Made by a program: the position numbers and the translations under genes. The notes beneath the pieces were generated by a model. It did no database searches. It was not told the origin of the DNA and saw only the letters and a list, made by a program, of their open reading frames with translations. 64,000 bases of DNA. It comes from Sugiyamaella lignohabitans. Taxonomy: Eukaryota; Ascomycota; Dipodascomycetes; Dipodascales; Trichomonascaceae. The DNA lies in NCBI RefSeq assembly GCF_001640025.1, contig NC_031673.1, forward strand, positions 1,054,001 to 1,118,000. Reading direction: 5' to 3'. This document shows positions 11,521 through 20,904 of the stretch, piece after piece (position 1 is the stretch's first letter; each line of letters begins with the position of its first letter).

Positions 11521-11580
11521 GCCTCCGGCGGCTGGGGCTCTGCCCCAGACCCCGTAGCTCCTCTCGCTCCGCTCGAGTCG
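11521..11580 (+). repeat. GCE copy, A tail, 3' of SKI8
   Basis: Sense to SKI8, 42 bp after its stop codon. Middle loop TCT; the variable tail base is C (CGCTCCGCTCG). Confidence 0.95.
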
Positions 11581-11914
11581 TTTCCGTCGACGGTCCCAGC
11601 TCTCTCTTTCTTCACAAATATAGTATGGACGCCTCTGTTCTACAAATGAACCGAAACGCGTTATCTTCGAATCCTTCATAGGATCTCACCAATAATTCAT
11701 ACAAAATAAACCTTAGAAATTACTTTAATGCTGTAATTAATAGATATTCCTTCTTCGCCAAACGTAGTATTGAATGAGTAGCTATTGTACCACCGCCTGC
11801 CTGATATTGTATGGCTTGGTCATCATTAGTTCTATTCTCGTTATATTCGGAAAATGCAGAATTGTCACAGGAATTTCGGGGCTTTGGCAGCCTACAAGTT
11901 GCTTCAAAATTCCG
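11581..11914. other. Intergenic spacer between SKI8 and PRP6 ends
   Basis: About 330 bp of unremarkable AT-leaning sequence between GCE copies. No gene seen. Confidence 0.5.
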
Positions 11915-12044
11915 GTCTCCTGCTAAGCAGGAGGCACGGGGTCAGGGGCAGAGCCCGAGCCGCCGGAGACAAGTCCCACAAGCCGGTTTTCTCCTGCGAA
12001 GCAGGAGCCACGGGGTCTGGGGCGGAGCCCCAGCCGCCGGAGGC
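11915..12044 (-). repeat. Two minus-strand GCE copies 3' of PRP6
   Basis: The intact copy 11990-12044 (B tail) is sense to PRP6, 31 bp after its stop. A second, diverged copy at 11915-11970 has a TAA loop in the tail hairpin and mutated head bases. Same-orientation neighbours suggest duplication or repeated insertion. Confidence 0.92.
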
Positions 12045-12074
12045 AGGGAGGAAGAGCAGAAATAAATAAATAAA

Positions 12075-15014
12075 TTATTGCCCGAGAGTTGCGGCTGCTC
12101 GGGTGAATATATCTACAAGAGGTGTTTCGTGAGAGGCGACGTCTTTGAAGAAGGACGGCCAGATGAGCCCATGTTTGGGACGGGCTGCGAGCATTTGTTT
12201 GAGCACTTGAGGCGCCTCGAAGAGGAATTTGTCGTTAGAAACCGAAAAGTGGTACAGCCACAACCAGGCATCGCCGTTGTCGTTGTCTGCTTTGACAGCT
12301 CGTTCGAGCCATTTTTTGGCCATGGGTAGTTTGTTTTCTTGCCAGAAATATCGTCCAGCACTTGTGAGAACGTAAGGATCGTGCTCGCATTCGGTGACGG
12401 CTTGCTTGAGTATTTGCATTCGCGATTGTCGGGGCTGGAGAAGAATGTATTCAGACCATAGCAATCCGGATTTCGGACAATCTTGAAGGGCTCGAGCCAT
12501 GAGTTTCATGGCTTGTGATTCGTTGCCAGCACGCTTTTCTAACTGGATTCGATGAAGCCAGATGAGGGCGTTTTTGTCGTTGACTAACGAAGCACGGTCG
12601 AGAATTGCACGAGCTCTGACCACTCCTGTCTGCTGTTCTTCAAGTTTCGACAGGAGTAGCCACAGAGGTACACACTTGGGACTGGATCGGGTACCAACTG
12701 TGAAAGCAGTTCGTGCAGACGGGATATCACCCTTGGCAAGATAAATCTGTCCTTTTTGTAGATGAAGCTTTGCAGACTGTGGAAACAGCTTCAGACCATG
12801 GTCAATGAGCTCAAGTGCCTCGTCATGGTGATTGAGTTGTCGTTCAAGAACAACACTTTTAATCCAAACACGCTCGGTACCAGCATCGCGTCTGGCTCGT
12901 TCCAACAGTTTGGATGCTCGGTCGTACTGCTTCGTATCAACTTCAAGCTTAACAGCAGCCAGCCAGATGGACTCGTTTTTGGGATTGCTTTTAAATGCTC
13001 TGGCAAGAACCTCTTGTGCTCCAGCTGTATCGCCAATGGCTGCTTTCTCGGTGTAGTATATCAGCCAGAACTCTTCGGTTGATGGACAAGCAGTTACAGC
13101 CTTTTCAAGAACATCCCACAAACGGTTCGTAGCAGCATCTCCATTATTACCATTAACAATAGCCAGTTGTGTATTTGACTCGTCCAAGCCATTAGTACTA
13201 GTAACAGGAGGTTTAGGTGCTGTCTTTTCTAACTGTTCTAACTTTACTAAATCCATCCATAGAGTTCGTGATGTAGGGAACTTTTCAAGAGCATAATTAT
13301 AGATAGACCTGGCTGTGTCGAGGAACCCTCGAGAGATGCTTCCTTTAGCGTCCTCAAGCCAAGTAGCTTTTTTATCGTCGTCATCCACAGTGGATTCGTC
13401 TAGTCCTTGAGCAATGGTAGTTTTAATAATAGCATGACAAGTAAGAGGGGCATTTTCCGATTCACATTGCTCGGCCTCAGAAATCCATACTGTACGTTCA
13501 GGCAAACCACCCTCCGATTCTAGTTCACGGACTCCCTTGCTCATAATATTGTCAACAGTCTTGGCATCGCCTTTTTCTTGTTCTTCAAGTCGTGCTGCTG
13601 CAATCCATACTGCTCTTGATACTCGCAAAGCTTTTCTGGCCTTTCCAAGCACTTTTCTAGCGTTTTTATAGGTTTCTATTCTAGCCAATGCTAGCCACAG
13701 GTCTTCAGCCAAAGGCACTAATTCGACAGCTTGGGCAAGCAGCAATTTAGCGTCATTCGGTTCAGACTCTAGATTAACTGCCTTTTTCCAAAGTGTGTCA
13801 CTTGTAGGATTACTTTCTAATGCCTTTTGAATGACTCTCTTTTTCGCATTGACATCGTCTTCCAAATCACTTGCTGCCAGCCAGAGGTTGATACTGTTGG
13901 GAATCATTCCAACAGCCTTGGCGGCTATAATCTTACCTGTTCGCTTATCATGAAGACGGATATTTTCTAACCATACATCCTCGTTTCGAGGACAATTATC
14001 ACATCCCTGTTGAATAACGGATCTTGCCTTGTTCATTCTATGGGCAATTTCCTCCAACCGGGCCAAACCAATCCAACCTCGTGGTTCTTTTGGATCAGTT
14101 TTCACCAAAGATTCTAGAAGTGGACGAACTCTTCTAATATCGCCAATTTCTGCTCCTGAAACACCTGCTGATGCCGATAATGACAGATAGCTCTTGGCAT
14201 CGATGGTACTGGCTCCTCCATACACTGGCTGTCGTTGTACAGAAGTCTGTCTACCATTCTCGGTGCCATTGACCAGCTCATTATTCGATGTATTCAAAAC
14301 TGATCCAACTCCATTACCGTTAGTAAGCGAACCAGGAACAGCAGTCGTGCCTGCTTGGTCCAATCTAAGACCAAGCATTTTGTCTTTGGCCAGCGAAATC
14401 GATCGAAAATCCGTGATAGTCTCATCAGTCTCGTCCAAACCAGCAGCACCACCAGCTTCAATACTGGAATCAACTGCTCCTGAGTTTCTAGCTCCCATAA
14501 TCACACTATCAGGAAGAGCATAAAACCGGCGCTCCATATCTTTTCTCTGGCGTTTGTTTTTCCTCGTCAGATCACCGACTTCCGGCAAACTGGCCCATTC
14601 GTCAGCAGAAATTGTGCCCAATGCCCGTTTCAGATCTTTAAACTGAGTAGAAATTTTCGGGTTCTTCCGTTCAAACTCCTCCTGCTCCTCCCTCTCACGA
14701 GCCTCCCGCTGCTGTCTGCGGCGCTCTTCCATTCTCTGATCAATGGCCTCGTAAATCCTATCAGCCTCGGCATCATCTGCGTCCAAAAAGCCCGATCTCA
14801 ACAGCCCCGAATCGTTCTCAGGATCGCGAAACCGCTCTTCATCGTCCACGACATTCCCGTCGCCCTCACCGGCCCTCACCGCATCACCCACGATCCCGGC
14901 CTTAGCAGGCCCGATATCGGATCGTGTTGTGAACCCCGTGGCACCTCGACCCAGCCCCGGCACATACCCCGCCGGAGCTGGCATATCCAAAAAGCTCAGC
15001 TTATTCCCCGACAT
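12075..15014 (-). CDS. PRP6: Prp6, U4/U6.U5 tri-snRNP splicing factor
   Basis: 979 residues. The N terminus shows the PRP1 N-terminal domain (LDMPAPAGYVPGLGRGATGF near residues 9-28, with FTTRSDIGPA), then an acidic/basic region with EEFERKNPKISTQFKDLKR, typical of Prp6/Prp1. From about residue 285 to the end there is an array of HAT/TPR repeats (WLAASDLE, LWKKAVNLE, VWIKSVVLE, LWLLLSKLE and similar). S. cerevisiae Prp6 is 899 residues. By family knowledge it bridges U5 and U4/U6 snRNPs. The ATG at 15014 opens the conserved N terminus, so no missing exon is needed. The upstream gap to ISWI is 290 bp and contains a GCE pair. Confidence 0.96.
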   Translation of the reverse strand: MSGNKLSFLDMPAPAGYVPGLGRGATGFTTRSDIGPAKAGIVGDAVRAGEGDGNVVDDEERFRDPENDSGLLRSGFLDADDAEADRIYEAIDQRMEERRRQQREAREREEQEEFERKNPKISTQFKDLKRALGTISADEWASLPEVGDLTRKNKRQRKDMERRFYALPDSVIMGARNSGAVDSSIEAGGAAGLDETDETITDFRSISLAKDKMLGLRLDQAGTTAVPGSLTNGNGVGSVLNTSNNELVNGTENGRQTSVQRQPVYGGASTIDAKSYLSLSASAGVSGAEIGDIRRVRPLLESLVKTDPKEPRGWIGLARLEEIAHRMNKARSVIQQGCDNCPRNEDVWLENIRLHDKRTGKIIAAKAVGMIPNSINLWLAASDLEDDVNAKKRVIQKALESNPTSDTLWKKAVNLESEPNDAKLLLAQAVELVPLAEDLWLALARIETYKNARKVLGKARKALRVSRAVWIAAARLEEQEKGDAKTVDNIMSKGVRELESEGGLPERTVWISEAEQCESENAPLTCHAIIKTTIAQGLDESTVDDDDKKATWLEDAKGSISRGFLDTARSIYNYALEKFPTSRTLWMDLVKLEQLEKTAPKPPVTSTNGLDESNTQLAIVNGNNGDAATNRLWDVLEKAVTACPSTEEFWLIYYTEKAAIGDTAGAQEVLARAFKSNPKNESIWLAAVKLEVDTKQYDRASKLLERARRDAGTERVWIKSVVLERQLNHHDEALELIDHGLKLFPQSAKLHLQKGQIYLAKGDIPSARTAFTVGTRSSPKCVPLWLLLSKLEEQQTGVVRARAILDRASLVNDKNALIWLHRIQLEKRAGNESQAMKLMARALQDCPKSGLLWSEYILLQPRQSRMQILKQAVTECEHDPYVLTSAGRYFWQENKLPMAKKWLERAVKADNDNGDAWLWLYHFSVSNDKFLFEAPQVLKQMLAARPKHGLIWPSFFKDVASHETPLVDIFTRAAATLGQ

Positions 15015-15092
15015 CTTCGTCGTCTCGTCTCCTCCTCCAACATGCGAAATCCTACTTCACGACTTTTCAGCCGCACGTCTCAGGGGGGTCCG

Positions 15093-15276
15093 GCCTCCGG
15101 CGGCTGGGGCTGCGCCCCAGACCCCGCGGCTCCTCTCGCTTCGCTCGAGTCGGGCGAGGGGGGGGGGGGGGATCCCTTTTGAACTCCGAGAACGAGCACT
15201 GGACTCCCCCCACGCCCGACTCGAGCGAAGCGAGAGGAGCCACGGGGTCTGGGGCGCAGCCCCAGCCGCCGGAGGC
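15093..15276. repeat. GCE inverted pair between PRP6 start and ISWI end
   Basis: Plus copy 15093-15152 and minus copy 15216-15276, tails facing, both A type. The minus copy is sense to the ISWI gene, 29 bp after its stop. A 13-base G run near 15158 lies in the loop. Confidence 0.95.
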
Positions 15277-15304
15277 ACGCCCTGATACAAAAAAAGTTGG
15301 TTTA

Positions 15305-18300
15305 TTAGGCTACATCCGGGGTCATGTCCTTGACTTCTTCGATGCGGGACTTTTTCGACTTGCGGTCCGGGGCTGCGGGAGTTCCGTAGGTCGAAGTTTC
15401 TTCGAGATTGTCTTCGTCAAAGCTGATGTCGGGAGAGCCTGTGTTGGAGGGCAGGTTGCGGGGTCGGCCAGGTCGGCCGGTTTTGCGTTTGGCAGCGGCG
15501 ACTGGTCCTTCTGCTTCACGGTTGATGGCCAGAAGGAGCGTGGCACATCGGCGGGACAGTTCGACGGGTGTTCGTGATTGGAAGTACCAGTTGAATCGGA
15601 AAAGAGGCGATTTGCTGATCCGGTCGCGCACTTTTTCGTACAGGTTCTCGGTCTCGAGCCCGATGTCGTTGATCGCTACTAACAGGAACCGGTCTTCCTC
15701 AATAGAATATATCTTCTTGGCAGTAGCTGGATACGTTACGTCCATGGTACTTAAAGGTGCTTCGTATTGTTCGATCTTTTGTCGTAGAAGTTCTTTGTGA
15801 CGACCCATTTTGCGCATCCGCTCTTCTCCTTGCTCAACTTGGGCAATGTACTTGTCATAGCCGTCGATTTCTTTATATCGTTTCCAGAACACTTCCGAGT
15901 ATCGTTTGATTTCGTCAGCAGTCTTGTCTTCATCGTTGAAATCAGCTGCTACTGCTTCGTAATTGTGTCGTCCATGTTTAGCGATTAAGTGGATGAATGT
16001 GGTGAAATCTCGTCTTGCCCAGTTGTCGAATCCAGACGCAGCCAGCTCATTCTTTTCAGCCTCTTCTTCTTCAGTTAGCGGCTCGGCGTTTTTAATAAGA
16101 TCGTTTTCGATTTTTAATCGCTCTTGTCTTGTTTGTCCTTCGTCGACTTCGGTAATATCTCCTTCACTAAGAAGATATCCTGCTTGACGACGCGAATAGG
16201 CGAGCTCTTTTTCTTGTAGTTCTCGAAGTCGTGGCGTGTAGAATTGATGGTCTTGAATGTTGGCTTGTTTCAGGAACCGGGGGGTTCGACCCGATGTATA
16301 TCGAGGTTTGAATCCGTTGTTATTGGCATTGTTACCAGTGGCCATCACTTCTTTATAATAATTGTCAATTGAATAAGCATGTTCTTTACGTTCTCGTTTA
16401 GACGGGTTGATCCATGCCATGCCGTTGTTGAGTTTATTACGTTTGGCAAAGTCCTGACCATTCCATTCATATGCAGATGAATCCGATGTGAACTTTTGTA
16501 AATCGTCGAGTCCTAGCTTGGCATATCGTGAATTGAGCTCGGCTGTTCGTTCCTCTCCGTGTTTCAGAATACTATCAATACTGGTGTCCGAGGTGATAGT
16601 ACCAGTCGAGTTCTCGAAAATGGCTGGTGCTCCATGCTGGATCATCCGTAACAACTCGTCTTTCGATGCAGCAGCATTGGTTTTAGAATTGCTTCCACTG
16701 TCTTTAGAATCCTTAGTACTACTAGTAGCACGGCCTTGTTGAATAACCAGTTGGTCCAGTCTCAGTTTCTGAGCCGCTCGTTCTAAAACCTTCTCTTCAA
16801 TGGCATTTTCAGTCACAAACCTGTACACATAAACCTGTTTTGTCTGGCCAATACGATGTGCTCTATCCATGGCCTGTAAATCGGCCTGGGGATTCCAGTC
16901 AGAATCGTACAACACCACAATATCGGCACTGGTCAAATTGATACCCAGACCACCAGCACGTGTCGTCAACAAAAATACAAACTTGTCGGACCCTTCTTTA
17001 TTATAATCGTCAATAGCAGCGATTCTGTCTTCATGGCCTGTAGAACCGTCGATTCGTGAGTACTCGTAATCTCGGAATATACAGTAGTCTTCTAGAATAT
17101 CGAGCATTCGGCTCATCTGCGAGAAAATAAGCACTCGCGAGCCAATCTCCTTCATTCTCTTTAACAGCTTGTCGAGAATGATCATTTTACCACAGTTAAA
17201 TACTAAATGTTCGTCAGTCGTATAGGGAGGGCCGGGTTCGGCGCCCTCAAATAAATATGGGTGGTTACAGCATTTCCGCAGCTGCATTACAATGTTCAAT
17301 AGTCGAGTTTTGCCCTCTCGTTTGCCAATGGCTCCATTTACCGCGTCGATATCCTTTTCCAGCAGTTTTCGGTACCATTTGACCTGCATCTCCGACATAC
17401 CGATATATACATTAACCTCTTTCTTGGGCAGCAGCGACTTTTCCACATCGGCTTTAACTCTTCGTAGTAAAAATGGTCGTAGCACTTTATGTAGTTGTTG
17501 AACCACTTTATCCTGGTCTGAGCCTTGACTCTCAAACCACTGGTCAAACACCTGTGAGTCGGAAAACACATCTGGCAGCAGAAAATTAAGCAGTGCCCAT
17601 AGTTCATGTAAATTATTCTGTAATGGAGTACCAGTAATAAGAAGACGGTTTCGTGAGTGAAATAACCTGATAATCTGAGACAGCATACTCTCTTCGTTTT
17701 TGATTCTATGCGCTTCATCTACAATAATATACTGCCAGGCAATCTTCCTCAAATGAGCCTTTTCACGAATAACCATCTCATAAGACGTCACACAGATATC
17801 GAAATCGCATTCCAGAAGTTTTTCATTGATAATCTCTGCTCGGCTTTCCTTATCTCCCTGCAGAATAAACACACTAACTTCGGGTGTCCATTTAGCAAAC
17901 TCTCGACTCCAATTGTCCAAAGTACTTTTCGGTACAATAACAATATGAGGACCCTCGACGCCTCGAACCCATCTCAAGTACCCTAAAAACGAGATTGTCT
18001 GCAGCGTTTTGCCCAGTCCCATTTCGTCTGCCAAAATACCCGAAATACTATTTTCGTGCAGCGAAATCAGCCAATTGAGACCCTGGATCTGGTACTCTCT
18101 CAACGTACCACGAATAAATGCTGGCGACTCTGTAAATACTGTAGTCTTATCTTCTTCCTCCTCTTCTTCCTCATGTAACAACTCGGCATCCTCTTCTCTC
18201 TCTGTCTTCCTTCTCCTACTGGCAGCGCCGGCTCTACCACGTCCTCTCCGGCTCCTGCCCGACCCGTTATCGCTGCCTCTTGCCGAGTTCGCCATATCCA

Positions 18301-19029
18301 CCTCCTTCAAAATCTTCTTAAACTCGGGATCCCGCTTGGCCCGCAAATCAATAAAGTGTCGAAACAGATCTGTCAGCCCCAGCAAATACTTGAACCGTTT
18401 AATCGAGTCCTCTCTCTACACCCTCTGTTAGTCCACTGTCCTGTGGCCCGGGTCTGCCTCCGGCGGCTGGGGCTGCGCCCCAGACCCCCCGGCTCCTCTC
18501 GCTACGCTCGAGTCGGGGCTCGGGGTATTGGAACCGCACGGGGAAACAACCAGAACTCACTCCCCCTACGCCCGACTCGAGCGCAGCGAGAGGAGCCGGG
18601 GGGTCTGGGGCGCAGCCCCAGCCGCCGGAGGCCGTCCGACACCCACTTACTTTGATGTTCTCAACCTTGTGGTGCTTGTCGAGGATGTACCGACGTTTTC
18701 TGTCCTCGAAATCAATGGCGACAGGCGTGGCAATGGCCGACGACGACGCTGACTGGGGGGTCTGTTAGTTCTGGTTCTGGGGTCCGTAGAGGGGGTGACG
18801 CTGCCTCCGGCGGCTGGGGCTTCGCCCCAGACCCCATGGCTCCTGCTTCGCAGGAGATTGCTTGGTCTGTAGACGCTCGACTCGAGCGAAGCGAGAGGAG
18901 CCACGGGGTCTGGGGCAGAGCCCCAGCCGCCGGAGGCACGGTGTCCCGGACCTAATCTGCCTCCTCGTCGCGTGTAGCGAGTGAACTTACGTCGCCGTTG
19001 CTGCCTGAGTCGTCGATTGCAGGCGCCAT
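15305..19029 (-). CDS. ISWI-family chromatin remodelling ATPase (three exons)
   Basis: Exons on the minus strand are 19029-18991, 18752-18651 and 18415-15305, giving 1083 residues, close to yeast Isw1/Isw2. Exon 2 encodes the acid/basic segment [20 protein letters not shown], and exon 3 continues in phase with [18 protein letters not shown], the start of the ISWI ATPase module. Motifs include DEMGLGKT (Lys about 183), [20 protein letters not shown] and [21 protein letters not shown]. The C-terminal third has HAND-SANT-SLIDE character ([21 protein letters not shown]). By family knowledge it slides and spaces nucleosomes. I cannot separate ISW1 from ISW2 by eye. Both introns contain GCE pairs, and a sense GCE lies 29 bp after the stop. 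Confidence 0.93.
18416..18650 (-). other. ISWI intron 2
   Basis: 235 bp, donor GTAAGT, branch ACTAAC, acceptor GTGTAG 11 bases later; joins exons in phase 0. Contains a sense then antisense GCE pair (18632-18572, 18517-18456). Confidence 0.88.
18456..18632. repeat. GCE inverted pair in ISWI intron 2
   Basis: Plus copy 18456-18517 and minus copy 18572-18632, both A tail, separated by about 54 bp. In the transcript the sense copy comes first. Confidence 0.95.
18753..18990 (-). other. ISWI intron 1
   Basis: 238 bp after a 39-base first exon encoding 13 residues. Donor GTAAGT, branch ACTAAC, acceptor CCCCCCAG 11 bases later, phase 0. Contains a GCE pair. Confidence 0.85.
18803..18937. repeat. 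GCE inverted pair in ISWI intron 1
   Basis: Plus copy 18803-18856 (B tail) and minus copy 18878-18937 (A tail), loop of only about 21 bp. Sense copy first in the transcript. The two tails differ, so the pair did not arise by simple local inversion. Confidence 0.95.
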
Positions 19030-19791
19030 GGTGGAGATCGTGTTTTTGCGAGAAAATTGCCGGCGATGTTGGGGGTTTTTGGGGGGTGGAGATGCGGTTC
19101 GCTCGTGAGGTGAAGTGATTCGTGTGTTTACTTTTTGCAGCACCAGCAACGAAATCAGCCGGTGGTGGTGATCTGATGGTCAGTGTCGGTGAAAGTATGG
19201 CGTGGTCTCGGGGCGTTGTGGCGGCAAAGTCCGAAATAAACAGCTGGTACCGTGAAAATCAACCTAAAAAATCGTCGCTGTTCAAACGAAAAATCCGGGC
19301 CAAGATATTCACTTTATATATCCTTTTATATCCAGTGTGTCTAGCATTTTAATATGCAGGCACTATTGACTAGCGTGCGGCTGGCCCGTTTTAGCTTTTG
19401 ATATGCTTTTTTCTCCCAAGTCCACGCGTTTGCAGCGACCGACCGACCGTCAGCAGCAGCACCTGCCGCTGCCGCTGCTGCGAATGCGACAAATGCGGCA
19501 AATCCTGTTACCCCCTGAGTTCCTCTCGGATTGCGGGGAACTTTTCTCTTTTTAATTATCTCGTTACCCGGTTAATATTTCTCTTAAATACTAACCGGTA
19601 TCGCCACTCCTTTTCCAGCGCTCATTTCTACCCAATTGTCCACTTTTTTTCCCCCACAAACTCTCCTTGCTCCCAAGCAACACCACCTCCCGGACCCTGA
19701 AACTTATTATCTTTCAACGCGCGGCAAGCATGCCGATCTCATGTACAAGGGTACGCGTACGGCTGTGCGGGACCGGTACTCGTGAGGGACT

Positions 19792-19846
19792 GCCTCCGGC
19801 GGCTGGGGCTCCGCCCCAGACCCTGGTTGCTCCTGCTTCGCAGGAG
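19792..19846 (+). repeat. Orphan GCE copy, B tail
   Basis: Intact copy with loops TCC and TTC. No recognised gene ends just upstream on the plus strand. Confidence 0.94.
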
Positions 19847-19949
19847 AGGGTGGGGGCTGTGAGATAGCTGGGGGGTGGTAGAGGTGAGTGAGGTTGAGGG
19901 GCTGAGGGGTTAGTTAGTTGGTGGAGAGCGTTTCAGTTGTAGGGGATTA

Positions 19950-20020
19950 GGTCCCGTTAGTAAGTCGCTTATGACATATATTGTGTTATCGGGGTCACTT
20001 GATATACGCAGTTCTCCCGG
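19950..20020 (+). repeat. Second repeat family, diverged copy
   Basis: Core CGGGGTCACTTGATATACGC resembles the copies at 20322 and 27442, which read CGGGGTCGCTTGATATAGGC. Confidence 0.5.
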
Positions 20021-20259
20021 TCTCCAGTATGGCACAAAAACCGTCTGGAGTATCTGTTATCACTCTGAGAGAATTTTAATAGTTTCTTTGGGGCTGATTA
20101 AGCTGGTAATCGCATTTATTTTCATCTTTAAACTGCTTTTCGTGGGAACACTGTGGTTTCTGTGTGGTCACGTGACACATATGTGATGAGAGCTGGACTC
20201 AGAATGAGCAATCCTGGAGGATTCCCCTATACTCCTCGGAACTGGGTAAACGGGGGTTT

Positions 20260-20319
20260 CGACTCGAGCGGAGCGAGAGGAGCAGCGGGGTCTGGGGCGG
20301 AGCCCCAGCCACCGGAGGC
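20260..20319 (-). repeat. Orphan GCE copy, A tail
   Basis: Minus orientation, one head mutation (CCACCGGAGGC). It directly abuts the second-family repeat starting at 20322. Confidence 0.93.
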
Positions 20320-20321
20320 AC

Positions 20322-20400
20322 ACCCCGTTTGTGGAGAATTCCACATCAGATCGTAGTAACGGGGTCGCTTGATATAGGCAGTTTTGGGGGGGTCGAGTTT
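20322..20400 (+). repeat. Second repeat family copy
   Basis: Shares about 80 bp with 27442-27520: CCCCGTTTG, then ATCGTA, then AACGGGGTCGCTTGATATAG, then GGGGGGTCGAGTTTT. Confidence 0.65.
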
Positions 20401-20616
20401 TGGTTTGAAAGTTGTCTGGAGGCCTTTGGAGCATGTTCAATTGTGTTTTGTGTACTTTTAGAGTTCTGAAGTGCTTTTGGTTTGTTTCTAGCGAGCTATT
20501 ATGGGTGAGATATGGCTGAGCCTGGATTGACGTCACGTGAGTCTCTTTTTTAGTGGGTGTGGGTGAGCTCTCAGGGCCCGGTGAGTTTGTCGAAAAAACT
20601 AATTTGGCATGGGATT

Positions 20617-20677
20617 CCGACTCAAGCGGAGCGGGAGGAGCAGCGGGGTCTGGGGCGGAGCCCCAGCCGCCGGAGGC
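20617..20677 (-). repeat. Orphan GCE copy, A tail
   Basis: Minus orientation with a modified tail (GACTCAAGCGGAGCGGGAG). No gene recognised on the minus strand just upstream of it. Confidence 0.92.
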
Positions 20678-20904
20678 AGGTCCCTTTAGCCAGTGTAGAC
20701 CGTTGTTCGTGCGATACAGTGAGCCTTCTCCCCAGTTTACGGGTAGAATTTTCGGCTGATGGCTGGTAGGCTAGTTTTGCTATTTATTTTGTTTAATGAT
20801 ATGGGTTAAGTGAGAGGGAGAAAGGAGGTTATTTTATAGTTAGAGGAGAAGTTAGGAATGTGAGATGTATATTCAGGTTAGTGGTTCGAGGTTCTTGATT
20901 CACC

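Larger units (their letters stand above)
19030..20900. other. Intergenic region with orphan repeats
   Basis: About 1.9 kb upstream of the ISWI gene. No convincing gene on either strand. It holds three GCE copies not attached to a recognised gene and two copies of a second repeat family. Apparent reading frames here run through GCE sequence. Confidence 0.6.

Noticed and set aside
15057..15290. Open frames of 60-180 codons made of [11 protein letters not shown] or [14 protein letters not shown] sequence, here and at every GCE cluster
   Set aside because: They are readings of the stop-free GCE repeat in various frames, with no conserved protein around them.
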